A stretch of DNA of 33,677 nucleotides from a virus: the IMG/VR virus record IMGVR_UViG_3300005095_000446, positions 1-33,677 of that record, one strand, 5' to 3'. How positions within the stretch are numbered: position 1 is the first letter of the stretch; each line of letters opens with the position of its first letter. The notes under the pieces are model-generated. The model ran no database searches. It had not been told where the DNA came from and saw nothing but the letters and a program-made list of their open reading frames with translations. A program made the position numbers and the translations under genes. This document shows positions 15,630-23,382 of this stretch, in pieces.

Positions 15630-16535
15630 ATGGCAATTATCAACGGAGAGAACCTAAGAAAAACAGCAAAGCTTTTCAAAAAAGAGGTAATGGATGCAGC
15701 AAACAGTACGCCGACATCCTTTGAGCGTATCGCAACAGTCACCAAGGCAAACACGCCCTCGGTAGACTATGGATGGTTGGGTCAGTTCCCAAAAATGCGT
15801 GAGTGGATCGGAGACAGAGTACTCAACGACCTGATCGCACATGGCTACTCTATCACCAAGAAGCGTTTTGAGAGTACCTTTGCCGTAGATCGAGACTATA
15901 TCCTCTATGACAACCTTGGTGTCATGAAGCCAGCGGTCAGAGAGCATGGTAGAGCGGCACAGAGCCACTATGATGAGATCACCTATGATCTGCTCGAAGC
16001 AAACGGTACCTGCTATGATGGCAAAACATTCTTTGCAAAAGATCATGATCTCGGTGGGGTAGCATACTCCAATATCGGCACAGAGGTACTCAGCCGTGAG
16101 TCATTCCTGGCAAAGCGTACCGAAATGCAGAAGCTCAAAGGCGAAGGAGGTAAACCTCTCGGCATCAAACCAACGCTCCTGGTCGTACCACCTGCCCTGG
16201 AAGAGACGGCACTGGAGATCGTCAAAGCCAAAGAGATCGACGGAACTACCAATATCGCCGAGAATATGGCAGAGGTACTTGTGGTACCGCACCTGAACAG
16301 TGATACAGGCTGGTACCTGATTGATGATTCCAGAGTGATCAAGGCACTGATCCTCCAGAAGAACAGACCGATCACATTCACCGCGATGGACAACCCTACC
16401 GATGAGTCTGTCTTTATGCGTGCAGAGTTCCGCTATGGTGTGGATGCAGAGCACAATGCGGGCTATGGTTTGTGGCAGTTGGCTTATTTCTGCGATGGAA
16501 CAGAAGGTGAAGAAGAAGACACAAGCGCAACATAA
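15630..16535 (+). CDS. Major head protein, Mu gpT-like
   Basis: A 301-residue capsid protein of the Mu T family, expected to take the HK97 fold. Family-like stretches are FERIATVTKANTPSVDYGWLGQFPKMREW, NDLIAHGYSITKKRFESTFAVDRD, AAQSHYDEITYDLLEANGTCYDGKTFFAKDHDL, and GIKPTLLVVPPALEETALEIV. The C terminus (FRYGVDAEHNAGYGLWQLAYFCDG) also matches the family pattern, then ends in an acidic Glu-rich tail. It follows the protease/scaffold gene by 16 bp with AAAGGAG upstream. Length is close to that of Mu T (about 305). Confidence 0.95.
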   Translation: MAIINGENLRKTAKLFKKEVMDAANSTPTSFERIATVTKANTPSVDYGWLGQFPKMREWIGDRVLNDLIAHGYSITKKRFESTFAVDRDYILYDNLGVMKPAVREHGRAAQSHYDEITYDLLEANGTCYDGKTFFAKDHDLGGVAYSNIGTEVLSRESFLAKRTEMQKLKGEGGKPLGIKPTLLVVPPALEETALEIVKAKEIDGTTNIAENMAEVLVVPHLNSDTGWYLIDDSRVIKALILQKNRPITFTAMDNPTDESVFMRAEFRYGVDAEHNAGYGLWQLAYFCDGTEGEEEDTSAT

Positions 16536-16584
16536 TAAATATATGAGGGGAATCAAGTTGCCTCCCCTCAAATAAGGGAAAAGA

Positions 16585-16911
16585 ATGACTTTTACAGAGA
16601 TACTCAATGAACGATTGCTTAAGATCCTTTCCAATGCTGAGGAGGTAGAGGATCCACTGGTCTCCACGATCGCAGAGGAGGCACTGGAGATCGTAGGAGA
16701 CAGGGATCTCAAGCAAGCGTTTATCCTCGATTTAGCCGTGTACCGCTATCTGCTGGTCAAAGGAGACCTCCAGACAGATGCTTATGAGAAGAGCTACATC
16801 GCCGCACTCAAAGAGCTAGACCGCGCACCGGCAAAGAGAGAGGAGGAGGCAGAAGCCACAGCGGATGATTTCGGGTATGCTGTAGGGCAGAGGAGTGGTG
16901 CATGGATGTAA
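16585..16911 (+). CDS. Head completion / connector protein, Mu gp36 (DUF1320)-like
   Basis: A 108-residue protein whose middle part (DLKQAFILDLAVYRYLLVKGDLQTDAYEKSYIAALKELDRA) resembles the helical core of Mu gp36-type head-tail adaptors, in which a DIARYRLY helix is followed by an RYExALxxLxxIA helix. The N-terminal part (LNERLLKILSNAEEVEDPLV) is less typical. Its position right after the major head protein is that of gp35-gp36 in Mu. The start has AAGGGAAAAG upstream. The 3' end overlaps the next gene by 10 bp. The family call rests on pattern and place. Confidence 0.65.
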   Translation: MTFTEILNERLLKILSNAEEVEDPLVSTIAEEALEIVGDRDLKQAFILDLAVYRYLLVKGDLQTDAYEKSYIAALKELDRAPAKREEEAEATADDFGYAVGQRSGAWM

Positions 16912-17243
16912 ACAGACAGATCCGTAACCTACAGGCGATCGTGCCAAGCCTCAAGGTGCTCACCAAGCCGATCAATGCTGTGGGGAACTATCTGTTTTTT
17001 TCTCATGTGGAGTTTGACCAGGTACAGCCGAGATATCTGTTTAGCATCTACCTGGCCAGAAAGGCACTGCGTACCGATCTGGGCGATATCCTCGAAGTGC
17101 TCACGCCACTCATGGAGGAGCACTCAGACCTGTTTACGATCAAACGGATGATACCGATACAACTGGAGGGGCTGTTTGTCACCTACCAGATCGATATATC
17201 TATTAGCGAATACTACACAAAGGAAGAACCGTGGCTAACATAA
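16902..17243 (+). CDS. Putative head-tail joining protein (Mu gp37-like position)
   Basis: A 113-residue protein (NLQAIVPSLKVLTKPINAVGNYLFFSHVEFDQVQPRYLFSIYLARKAL) with mixed alpha/beta character and no membrane or signal segment. The pattern of a protein describing a single structural domain with an EHSDLFTIKRMIPIQLEGLFVTYQIDISISEYY ending is like the DUF1834/gp37 type of tail terminator or connector, but the match is weak. It starts inside the preceding gene (10-bp overlap) and its end overlaps the small terminase start by 13 bp, so it belongs to the head unit. Confidence 0.6.
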   Translation: MDVNRQIRNLQAIVPSLKVLTKPINAVGNYLFFSHVEFDQVQPRYLFSIYLARKALRTDLGDILEVLTPLMEEHSDLFTIKRMIPIQLEGLFVTYQIDISISEYYTKEEPWLT

Positions 17244-17701
17244 AACAGGAGAAAGCCTACAAGCTCTATATCCAGAACATCCCACTCACTCAGATAGCCA
17301 CGACCGTAGGGGTATCGAGACAGACGATCTCCAACTGGAGAAAAAAGTATGATTGGGATACCGAGGCACTGCTTGATGCTACAAGCACCGCGGAGATGAA
17401 AGCAAAAGAGCAGCAGTTCGTCGCACAGCTGATACGGCAGTTTGAGTCTGCTACCGATGAACTCGAAAGCAGTGACAGCCCAAAGAAGCTAGAGATCCTG
17501 CAACGCTACACCCAAGCCTACTACAAGCTCAAGTCCGCAGAGGGTGACTGTAGATTTGCCAAAGAGAAGCTGACCAAGGAGGTAGCGTATGCAACGATCG
17601 AAGAGATGGCAAAGATCGCACTGCGTCACCATGCCTCCGATGTAGCGGAGTTCATGAGTACACATGCTGATGAGATCGTCACACTTGTGCGCAGCAGGTA
17701 G
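17231..17701 (+). CDS. Terminase small subunit, Mu gp27 (DUF1804)-like
   Basis: A 156-residue protein with an N-terminal helix-turn-helix (KAYKLYIQNIPLTQIATTVGVSRQTISNWRKKYDWDTEAL, residues about 7-46). This is the DNA-recognition domain of terminase small subunits, and the phrase NWRKKYDWD is typical of phage small terminases. The rest is helical (QLIRQFESATDELESS, LEILQRYTQAYYKLKSA). It selects phage DNA for packaging together with the large subunit, which starts 3 bp after its stop. In Mu the terminase genes lie upstream of the head genes; here they follow them. Confidence 0.85.
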   Translation: MANIKQEKAYKLYIQNIPLTQIATTVGVSRQTISNWRKKYDWDTEALLDATSTAEMKAKEQQFVAQLIRQFESATDELESSDSPKKLEILQRYTQAYYKLKSAEGDCRFAKEKLTKEVAYATIEEMAKIALRHHASDVAEFMSTHADEIVTLVRSR

Positions 17702-17704
17702 CCC

Positions 17705-19180
17705 ATGACCAAAGCAGAGATAGAACAGCTCAGAGCCTACCTGAGAGAGCTACCGCTGCTGGATGATACAGGCAGAGCCAAACGGGTAGCACGCTCAAAG
17801 CGTGATCTCTGGTATATGACAACCACCTATTTCACGCATCATGTCGAACATGCCGCCAAAGACCGCAGTCTCTTTCGCAATTTTGTTCACAAGCAGCTAC
17901 GCCACACCATGAAAAAACATCGTATTGTAGAGCTGACAGCGTATAGGGGTGCGGCAAAGACCACCACGGTCTCGAACCTTTTTGCACTACAGGAGGTGAT
18001 CAGGCAGGAGCGTCGCTTCATACTGGAGATCTCCAGTACAGACACCCTAGCAAAGAGCATCTTTGAGGTGGTCAAGGTAGAGCTAGAGGAGAACCAACGG
18101 TTCATTCGTGACTTTGAGATCACCCTGCACAAATCCAATGATGCAGAGATCATTCTGGATGTTGCGGGGCATCTGATGAAGCTGATGTGTGCGGGAAGCG
18201 GTGCCAAGATCCGTGGTATCAGATTTCTCAGCTGGAGACCAGATCTCATCATACTCGATGATATAGAGAATGACGAGAATGTAGAGTCAAAAACCCAAAG
18301 AGCCAAACTCTATCGTTGGTACACCAAGACGATCAAAAAACTTCCCTCACGAAGAGGATGGCACAATATCCTGATCGTTGGTACGATCCTGCATCATGAC
18401 TCTCTACTCTCAAGAGTGAGCAAAAACAGAGCCGTCTACTATCGCAACTTTCCTCTGGTTCTGGATTTCAAAAGCTGGAAGCTGGATGATCCAACACTGG
18501 ATAAAGAGACCTTTAAAGAGGAGTATGCAGAGGATAAAGAGAGTTTTATCCAAGAGTATCAAAACATCCCACTCTCAGCCGATGCACTGCTCTTTGGTAG
18601 ATACAAGACCTATGAGACGATGCCAAAATGTGATGCTTACTTTATCGGGGTAGACCCCGCCATGGGCAAAGCAAAAGGAGACTACTTTGCCATTGCGATA
18701 CTGGGTTGGCACAGGGAGCGTAAAAAGTTCTACCTCACAGCCAGAGGCTACAAGAAAACCCCTACCGACATGATCGGGACACTGCTCTCTATCTATATAC
18801 GCTACTCCAAGATCTCCAGAACCTCTATCGCTATGGAGGTGGTAGCGTATCAGGAGTTTTTCAAGGAGGTATTCAAGCGTACCGCCAGACAGATGGTGGC
18901 GACCATCACTGTCAAAAGCCTACGCAACAATATCCCCAAAGAGATCCGCATCAACTCACTCGCACCACTCATACAAGATGGCGTGATAGAGGTGGATGCC
19001 AAGGCAACACTCCTGATAGAGGAGCTCGACACCTATCCAAAATCTCCTCACGATGATCTGCTCGATGCCTCAGAGATGGCAAAGCGGGTCTATGAGATCG
19101 GTGGAGGGATAGACTATGCCGAGGTCAAGAAGCTCCAAAAAGAGCTCAGACGGTACAAGACACTGCCAAAGAGTTTTTGA
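17705..19180 (+). CDS. Terminase large subunit, Mu gp28-like
   Basis: A 491-residue packaging motor. The ATPase domain shows a Walker A variant LTAYRGAAKTTT (residues about 77-88) and Walker B PDLIILDDIENDEN (about 177-190). It is followed by the RNase H-like nuclease domain, beginning YFIGVDPAMGKAKGDYFAIAILGWH (about 315) with the first catalytic Asp, and a later SPHDDLLDASEMA near residue 445 with candidate acidic residues. Length and layout fit TerL of Mu-like phages. It translocates DNA into the prohead through the portal (19302-20696) and makes the headful cut. Start ATG at 17705 follows the small subunit stop closely. Confidence 0.93.
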   Translation: MTKAEIEQLRAYLRELPLLDDTGRAKRVARSKRDLWYMTTTYFTHHVEHAAKDRSLFRNFVHKQLRHTMKKHRIVELTAYRGAAKTTTVSNLFALQEVIRQERRFILEISSTDTLAKSIFEVVKVELEENQRFIRDFEITLHKSNDAEIILDVAGHLMKLMCAGSGAKIRGIRFLSWRPDLIILDDIENDENVESKTQRAKLYRWYTKTIKKLPSRRGWHNILIVGTILHHDSLLSRVSKNRAVYYRNFPLVLDFKSWKLDDPTLDKETFKEEYAEDKESFIQEYQNIPLSADALLFGRYKTYETMPKCDAYFIGVDPAMGKAKGDYFAIAILGWHRERKKFYLTARGYKKTPTDMIGTLLSIYIRYSKISRTSIAMEVVAYQEFFKEVFKRTARQMVATITVKSLRNNIPKEIRINSLAPLIQDGVIEVDAKATLLIEELDTYPKSPHDDLLDASEMAKRVYEIGGGIDYAEVKKLQKELRRYKTLPKSF

Positions 19181-19301
19181 ATGAAAAATAGCCAAAATAA
19201 GCCTCTTTTGTGTCGGGGGTATGTCATGGGTCACAGAAAAATAGTTAAACAAAATTGAAGCCATTTAACGATGGTTTAAACATGGTTCTAAAGGAGAGCA
19301 G
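19181..19301. promoter_or_regulatory. Intergenic region before the portal gene with GTTAAAC-type dyads
   Basis: A 121-bp AT-rich gap that breaks the otherwise tightly packed head unit. It contains GTTAAACAAAA (19244-19254), CATTTAACG and the 8-bp palindrome GTTTAAAC (19274-19281), followed by AAAGGAG before the portal ATG. The same GTTAAACAAAA occurs in the dyad at 24131-24150. It could hold a promoter or an operator for the portal-to-G segment; no clear sigma-70 promoter was found. Confidence 0.4.
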
Positions 19302-20696
19302 ATGATAAAGATACCAAATCCATTCAAGAAAAAGAGAGATCCGGTCAAACCGCTCCCACCGATCCGACCCCAGAGGGAGGCGGAGTTTATCACGATCGAT
19401 CGTGTCAAAGCAGCACTGAGCACCAATGATTTCAAAGAGATCATCGAGCTGTTTGAACTCTTTTTAGATCGTGACCTCAAAATCGCAGAGGGGGTAGAGA
19501 AACGCCAAAACGCTATCGTAGGGATCAAGCCTGTCATTACCGCAGGAGCCGCAGAGAAGAGAGTGCTCGATAGACTCTTTGAGCAGGTACCGCTGAGTGA
19601 GTGGCTCTATGCCATGAGTGACGGGATCTATTACGGCTACTCTTTGCTGGAGCTTGAGTTTGAGGCAATGGATGGGATGGTGCTGCCAAGCGGTATCACA
19701 CATCACGCCCCAACCCTACTGCACTACAGCGATAAAAAAGAGACACACTATATCGCCACGAAAAAAGAGAAGAAGCTCTATATCCCAGATCTCTCTCCCA
19801 GAGTGGTGATGTACCGGCATGCCAAAAAGGGTGATGATATCCAGAACAGAGCCCTGGCATACAAGCTGCTCTACTATGCGCTCCTCAAACATGTCACCAT
19901 CGGCTACAATATCCAGTACTTTGACTCTCTTGCCGTGCCGCCACTGATCATCAAGAGTGCGGATATCTCTGACAAAGAGCAGATCGAGGCACTGACCACT
20001 GCATTGATGGCACTCAAATCAAACAGCTACGGGATTTTCCCAGGGGATATCGATGTGGACAGTCTCAAAGCAGGGACACAGGCAGACTTCCTGGGTCTGA
20101 TCGAGTACTTTGACGGGCTTATTGCACAGTATCTGGTGGGAGCGACCTCTATCTCAGATGGTCGTGCCGGTTCACTGGCTCTGGCACGCATGCAAGAAGA
20201 GCGGTTCCAGGAGAAGATCGCCTTTGATGCTAAGCGTATCGAAGAGGGGATGAGTGACATTCTCAATCTCATCCTCTCTCTGAATCTCTCCAGCTTCACG
20301 CCTGTGACCTTCGAGCTGCCCATTACCAAAGAGACCACACCTGAGGAGTTCGCTACGATCGTCAAGGATCTCTCAGCAGGCGGGTACCAGATCGAGGAGG
20401 AAGAGATCGAAAAAAAGCTCGGCATCAAGATCAAGCGAAACCCTCTCAAAGAGAAAAACCACAAAGAGTACAACAGCAAACTGCCTGAGAAACCGTTTAC
20501 CCTACAGGAGCAGTTGATCGATGCAGAGGATATGGAGCCGATCCAGGAGGAGCTACATCAAGCATATCAGATACTTGAGCAATGCAGCAGCTATGAGGAG
20601 GCACTCATACAGATAGAGCAGTTTGAAAATCCCAAGCTAGAAGAGGCACTGCGTCGGCTGATCTTTGCCAATGACCTGGTGGGGACAATGGAGTAA
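19302..20696 (+). CDS. Portal protein, Mu gp29 (DUF935)-like
   Basis: A 464-residue portal protein of the DUF935 family. Family features are IIELFELFLDRDLKIAEGVEKRQNAIVG, LSEWLYAMSDGIYYGYSLLELEFEAMDG, LLYYALLKHVTIGYNIQYFDSLAVPPLI and DFLGLIEYFDGLIAQYLVGATSISDGRAGSLALARMQEERFQEKIAFDAKRIEEGMSDIL. The last is the long helical stem and crown region. It forms the twelve-subunit vertex ring through which DNA passes. C-terminal residues (EELHQAYQILEQCSSYEEALIQIEQF) are an acidic helical tail. It ends 2 bp before the MuF-type gene. Confidence 0.93.
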   Translation: MIKIPNPFKKKRDPVKPLPPIRPQREAEFITIDRVKAALSTNDFKEIIELFELFLDRDLKIAEGVEKRQNAIVGIKPVITAGAAEKRVLDRLFEQVPLSEWLYAMSDGIYYGYSLLELEFEAMDGMVLPSGITHHAPTLLHYSDKKETHYIATKKEKKLYIPDLSPRVVMYRHAKKGDDIQNRALAYKLLYYALLKHVTIGYNIQYFDSLAVPPLIIKSADISDKEQIEALTTALMALKSNSYGIFPGDIDVDSLKAGTQADFLGLIEYFDGLIAQYLVGATSISDGRAGSLALARMQEERFQEKIAFDAKRIEEGMSDILNLILSLNLSSFTPVTFELPITKETTPEEFATIVKDLSAGGYQIEEEEIEKKLGIKIKRNPLKEKNHKEYNSKLPEKPFTLQEQLIDAEDMEPIQEELHQAYQILEQCSSYEEALIQIEQFENPKLEEALRRLIFANDLVGTME

Positions 20697-20698
20697 CC

Positions 20699-22018
20699 AT
20701 GGCTCTGAGCAACGATACGATACTCAGCTTTGCCAAGCTCCCACCGATAGAGGCGATCAGCTATCTACAGGAGAAAGGATTCAAGCTCACCTTTGACTAT
20801 GAGGAGATGATGTGGGAGGCACACCACAAGGCATTTACCGTCGCCAAGATATCCAGAGAAGATCTGCTACGAGATATCAGAGATTCTATCACGGCTGCAC
20901 AGCGTGAGGGCACGCCATTTGGCACATGGAAGAAGCAGCTACGCCCTACACTGGCAAAAAAAGGCTGGTGGGGAAAGGTCGATGCTGTCAACCCAGTCAC
21001 AGGAGAGGTCAAGGAGATATCTGTAGGTACCAGACGGCTGCGTACGATCTACTATACCAATATGCGTGTAGCCTATCAGGCGGGCAGAGCCAAACAGATC
21101 TACAACAGAGAGACGATCCAGTATGTACGCTATATCGCCATACTGGATAATCGCACCAGACCCTCTCATGCCTCCATGCATGACAAGGTACTCCCCAAAG
21201 ATCATCCCTGGTGGAAAACACATTGGCCGCCCAATGGCTGGAACTGTCGATGCAGGGTTTCTCCAGTCAGTGCAGGCAGTGTAGAGCGATATAGAGAGGC
21301 AGGCAGTGTGATCGAATCAGACAGTATGCCACCAACGATCGCAGATCATGACTGGGCGTACGATGTGAGAGAGGGAGGTGCAGACAGACTAGAGGCACTT
21401 CGCAGGATAAAAACAGACAAGCTCCAAGCACCATTTCGCACCAAAGCGGAGGAGGAGATCGCCTCAGACGAGCTGCTGATCAAAAGTATCGATACAGATA
21501 TAGATCCCACCCTCAAAAGCTACCTACTGGCAAACAGACCAAAGCTCTCTATCGACACACAAAGCAGTATCCCCGCAGGATACAACACAAAGAGCCAAAC
21601 AATCCTGCTGAGAAATGCAACAGTGGATCTCTTGACATTTAGGCATGAGCTAGGACATCACATAGATCAGATAAACGGATCAGACGGTAAGCTGTGGTCA
21701 GAGAACCATCTCACGAAGAAGATCACCAGGGATACTTCACTTTGGACAAATGCCAAAAAGGACAAACTCGGGGAGATACTCTCTGGGCTGGATGATGCAC
21801 AGATCCATGATCTGTTTTACCTCTCAACACAGCGAAAGTTTGGTGCCAAGACACGCAATGACAGAGTAAAGATCACAAAGAGACTGATGGGTGCAGAGGC
21901 CTTTGCCAATATTTTTCAGACCATTGTGACGGGGGATGAATCAAAACTTGGTATAATCAGAGAGTATTTTCCACAGACATTCTCTGCTATAGAGCAGCTG
22001 CTAAAGGAGCTCAAATGA
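20699..22018 (+). CDS. MuF head morphogenesis protein fused to an HExxH metallopeptidase-like domain
   Basis: A 439-residue protein in two parts. Residues about 1-240 are a MuF minor head domain: the diagnostic YVRYIAILDNRTRPSHASMH and HPWWKTHWPPNGWNCRCRV are at about 143-200. After a linker, residues about 265-439 contain FRHELGHHIDQ with H316-E317-L318-G319-H320, a zincin-type HExxH site, and later MGAEAFANIFQTIVTGD, where E in AEAFA is the likely third ligand or partner. Mu F itself lacks such a domain. MuF proteins with C-terminal toxin domains are a known phage-borne polymorphic toxin class, thought to enter the cell with phage DNA. A role in prohead processing is the alternative. The 80-aa gene overlapping its stop is a candidate immunity gene. 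Confidence 0.85.
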   Translation: MALSNDTILSFAKLPPIEAISYLQEKGFKLTFDYEEMMWEAHHKAFTVAKISREDLLRDIRDSITAAQREGTPFGTWKKQLRPTLAKKGWWGKVDAVNPVTGEVKEISVGTRRLRTIYYTNMRVAYQAGRAKQIYNRETIQYVRYIAILDNRTRPSHASMHDKVLPKDHPWWKTHWPPNGWNCRCRVSPVSAGSVERYREAGSVIESDSMPPTIADHDWAYDVREGGADRLEALRRIKTDKLQAPFRTKAEEEIASDELLIKSIDTDIDPTLKSYLLANRPKLSIDTQSSIPAGYNTKSQTILLRNATVDLLTFRHELGHHIDQINGSDGKLWSENHLTKKITRDTSLWTNAKKDKLGEILSGLDDAQIHDLFYLSTQRKFGAKTRNDRVKITKRLMGAEAFANIFQTIVTGDESKLGIIREYFPQTFSAIEQLLKELK

Positions 22019-22257
22019 TGCCAAGATTTATCACCAAATCCGAAGAGAAATATGATGCAATGTTCCCGGATTCAGAGGCAACATGTTATTTTTTTGAGAG
22101 TGATGACAACAGATGGGAGCAGAAGCTCACAGAAGCCATAGAGAGAGGCACCCCATTGACCCACGAAGAGATAGTAGTACTGCATGGTTCAGAGGAGAAA
22201 CTTCAGCAGTTTATCACATATACAGCACAATGGGACGGGGCATGCAGCTCCAAATAG
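22015..22257 (+). CDS. Small acidic protein, candidate immunity partner of the MuF-peptidase
   Basis: An 80-residue acidic protein (KSEEKYDAMFPDSEATCYFFESDDNRWEQKLTEAIERGTPLTHEEIVVLHGSEEKLQQF) with no recognised family, no signal and no membrane segment. Its ATG overlaps the stop of the MuF-type gene (ATGA) after AAAGGAG, which implies coupled production. This gene has no counterpart between F and G in Mu. Toxin-tailed MuF genes are often followed by an immunity gene, so that is the favoured inference. It could instead be a small head protein. The G-type gene starts inside its 3' end. Confidence 0.65.
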   Translation: MMPRFITKSEEKYDAMFPDSEATCYFFESDDNRWEQKLTEAIERGTPLTHEEIVVLHGSEEKLQQFITYTAQWDGACSSK

Positions 22258-22691
22258 ATCTCACCGGCACACAGCAGCTCACAGATGCACTGGAGCGTCT
22301 GGGCAGTCGTGCTGCCAACACGAAGCATCTGCATGAGATCGCGGCTACGGTCGTACTGGAGACCACAGAGGATAACTTCTCATCCGAGAGCTGGATGGGC
22401 AAGCCCTGGGCTCCATGGAGTGCTGCCACACATGCCAGACGCAGTGGCGGCAAAAAGCTTCAGGACAGCGGACATCTGGCAGGGTCTATCACTTCTGTAG
22501 CAACGGCTTCAGAAGCATCCATAGGCACCAACCTGGTCTATGCCGCTATACATCAGTTTGGTGGTCGTACGGGTAGGGGGAGGAGGAGTGTGATCCCAGC
22601 CCGTCCCTTCCTGCCTATCGAGGAGGGAGCGTTGGCTGGCAAAGTAGAAGACACCATCATCGATGAGATGGTGAGGTACCTGGAGGGGTGA
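22242..22691 (+). CDS. Virion morphogenesis protein, Mu gpG / P2 gpS-like
   Basis: A 149-residue protein of the tail completion/virion morphogenesis family. It has LTGTQQLTDALERLGSRAANTKHLHEIAATVVLETTEDNFSSE followed by the hallmark GKPWAPWSAAT, KKLQDSGHLAGSITSVA, and the C-terminal NLVYAAIHQFGGRTGRG and RPFLPIEEGAL. The start is either ATG at 22242 (used here, gives MQLQIDLTG) or at 22230; both lie inside the 3' end of the 80-aa gene. In Mu the G gene follows F directly, so the 80-aa gene appears inserted between them. It ends the rightward head unit and converges on the leftward early operon. Confidence 0.88.
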   Translation: MQLQIDLTGTQQLTDALERLGSRAANTKHLHEIAATVVLETTEDNFSSESWMGKPWAPWSAATHARRSGGKKLQDSGHLAGSITSVATASEASIGTNLVYAAIHQFGGRTGRGRRSVIPARPFLPIEEGALAGKVEDTIIDEMVRYLEG

Positions 22692-22766
22692 GAGAGATGA
22701 GAAAATTATGTTTACATGAAAACAGACGAAAATACCTCATTAGACTTTTTATCTTCTGTAACATTG

Positions 22767-23033
22767 CTATACCCTTATCTTAAAATTTAAAAAAGAGCCT
22801 ATCATACCACCTACTATATAGATGTAGATGAGCAGATAGTTACTCTCTAAAAAGCCCTTGATACCAAGAGCAGAGCTAACAAGCCAAGAGGCTTGAATAG
22901 CGCCTGTAATGATAACTGCTAATCCTACTTTATGATTGACTATCATTCTCACATTTAAGTGCTTGAAAAATACAAGCAAAGACTGAGAGATAAATATAGC
23001 CGCTATTTCAGAGAAAGGATGAGAGAGTATCAT
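22767..23033 (-). CDS. Small multi-spanning membrane protein (moron candidate)
   Basis: An 88-residue protein with three or four hydrophobic segments (SEIAAIFISQSLLVFFKHLN, VGLAVIITGAIQASWLVSSALGI, NYLLIYIYIVGGMIGSFLNFKI). I do not recognise the family with confidence; the spacing looks like small four-helix phage or transporter-like proteins. Its ATG overlaps the stop of the upstream 105-aa gene by four bases, so the two form a pair. It is the last gene of the leftward early operon. The local sequence looks more AT-rich than the neighbouring head gene. The pair probably arrived together (see the repeat at 23042-23086). Superinfection exclusion is one possible role, unproven. Confidence 0.65.
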   Translation of the reverse strand: MILSHPFSEIAAIFISQSLLVFFKHLNVRMIVNHKVGLAVIITGAIQASWLVSSALGIKGFLESNYLLIYIYIVGGMIGSFLNFKIRV

Positions 23034-23347
23034 GGTCTATAATCCACATCATTCACGCCTCTCTCTTCTTCAGCCCCTTGATCGCTATCGACAAGACGGT
23101 GAACAAAAGGGGTATATTCGTCAATACTATATGAATAGTTCCCATAACAACCCTCCCCATTATTTGCCATATCAAATAATAGACTAGAAAATCCGCTTGA
23201 CGCTTTGATGCACCCCTGGTAGACAGCATCTATAAAACATTGTTCTTTTTGAACCACTATGAATATAGTTTCATTTTGTTGTCGCAAAATTTCCCCATGA
23301 TAAGATATAGAAAAATCACCGTCTGTCCCTATTTGTATTAATTTCAT
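23030..23347 (-). CDS. Hypothetical protein, partner of the small membrane protein
   Basis: A 105-residue soluble protein (MKLIQIGTDGDFSISYHGEILRQQNETIFIVVQKEQCF) without a recognised family. The central part (FSSLLFDMANNGEGCYGNYSYSIDEYTPFVHRLV) has several aromatic residues. The start ATG at 23347 follows AGGGGA at a good distance; a start at 23371 would add 8 residues. Its last about 13 residues (EEERGVNDVDYRP) are encoded by DNA nearly identical to the 3' end of gemA but read in a different frame, so the end of the gene was built from a duplicated gemA end. The stop overlaps the start of the membrane-protein gene. Confidence 0.65.
   Translation of the reverse strand: MKLIQIGTDGDFSISYHGEILRQQNETIFIVVQKEQCFIDAVYQGCIKASSGFSSLLFDMANNGEGCYGNYSYSIDEYTPFVHRLVDSDQGAEEERGVNDVDYRP
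23042..23086. repeat. Direct repeat of the gemA 3' end (copy 1)
   Basis: This segment repeats 23394-23440 with two single-base indels; 30 bases are identical (23057-23086 against 23411-23440). Copy 2 encodes the native C terminus of GemA (LKKREAVNDVGYQP). Copy 1 forms the end of the 105-aa gene in another frame. The two copies bracket the upstream part of that gene, which is the signature of insertion by short-homology recombination or tandem duplication at the end of gemA. Confidence 0.8.
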
Positions 23348-23382
23348 CTTTGTTCCCCTAAGATTAAACATTATATAGGATA

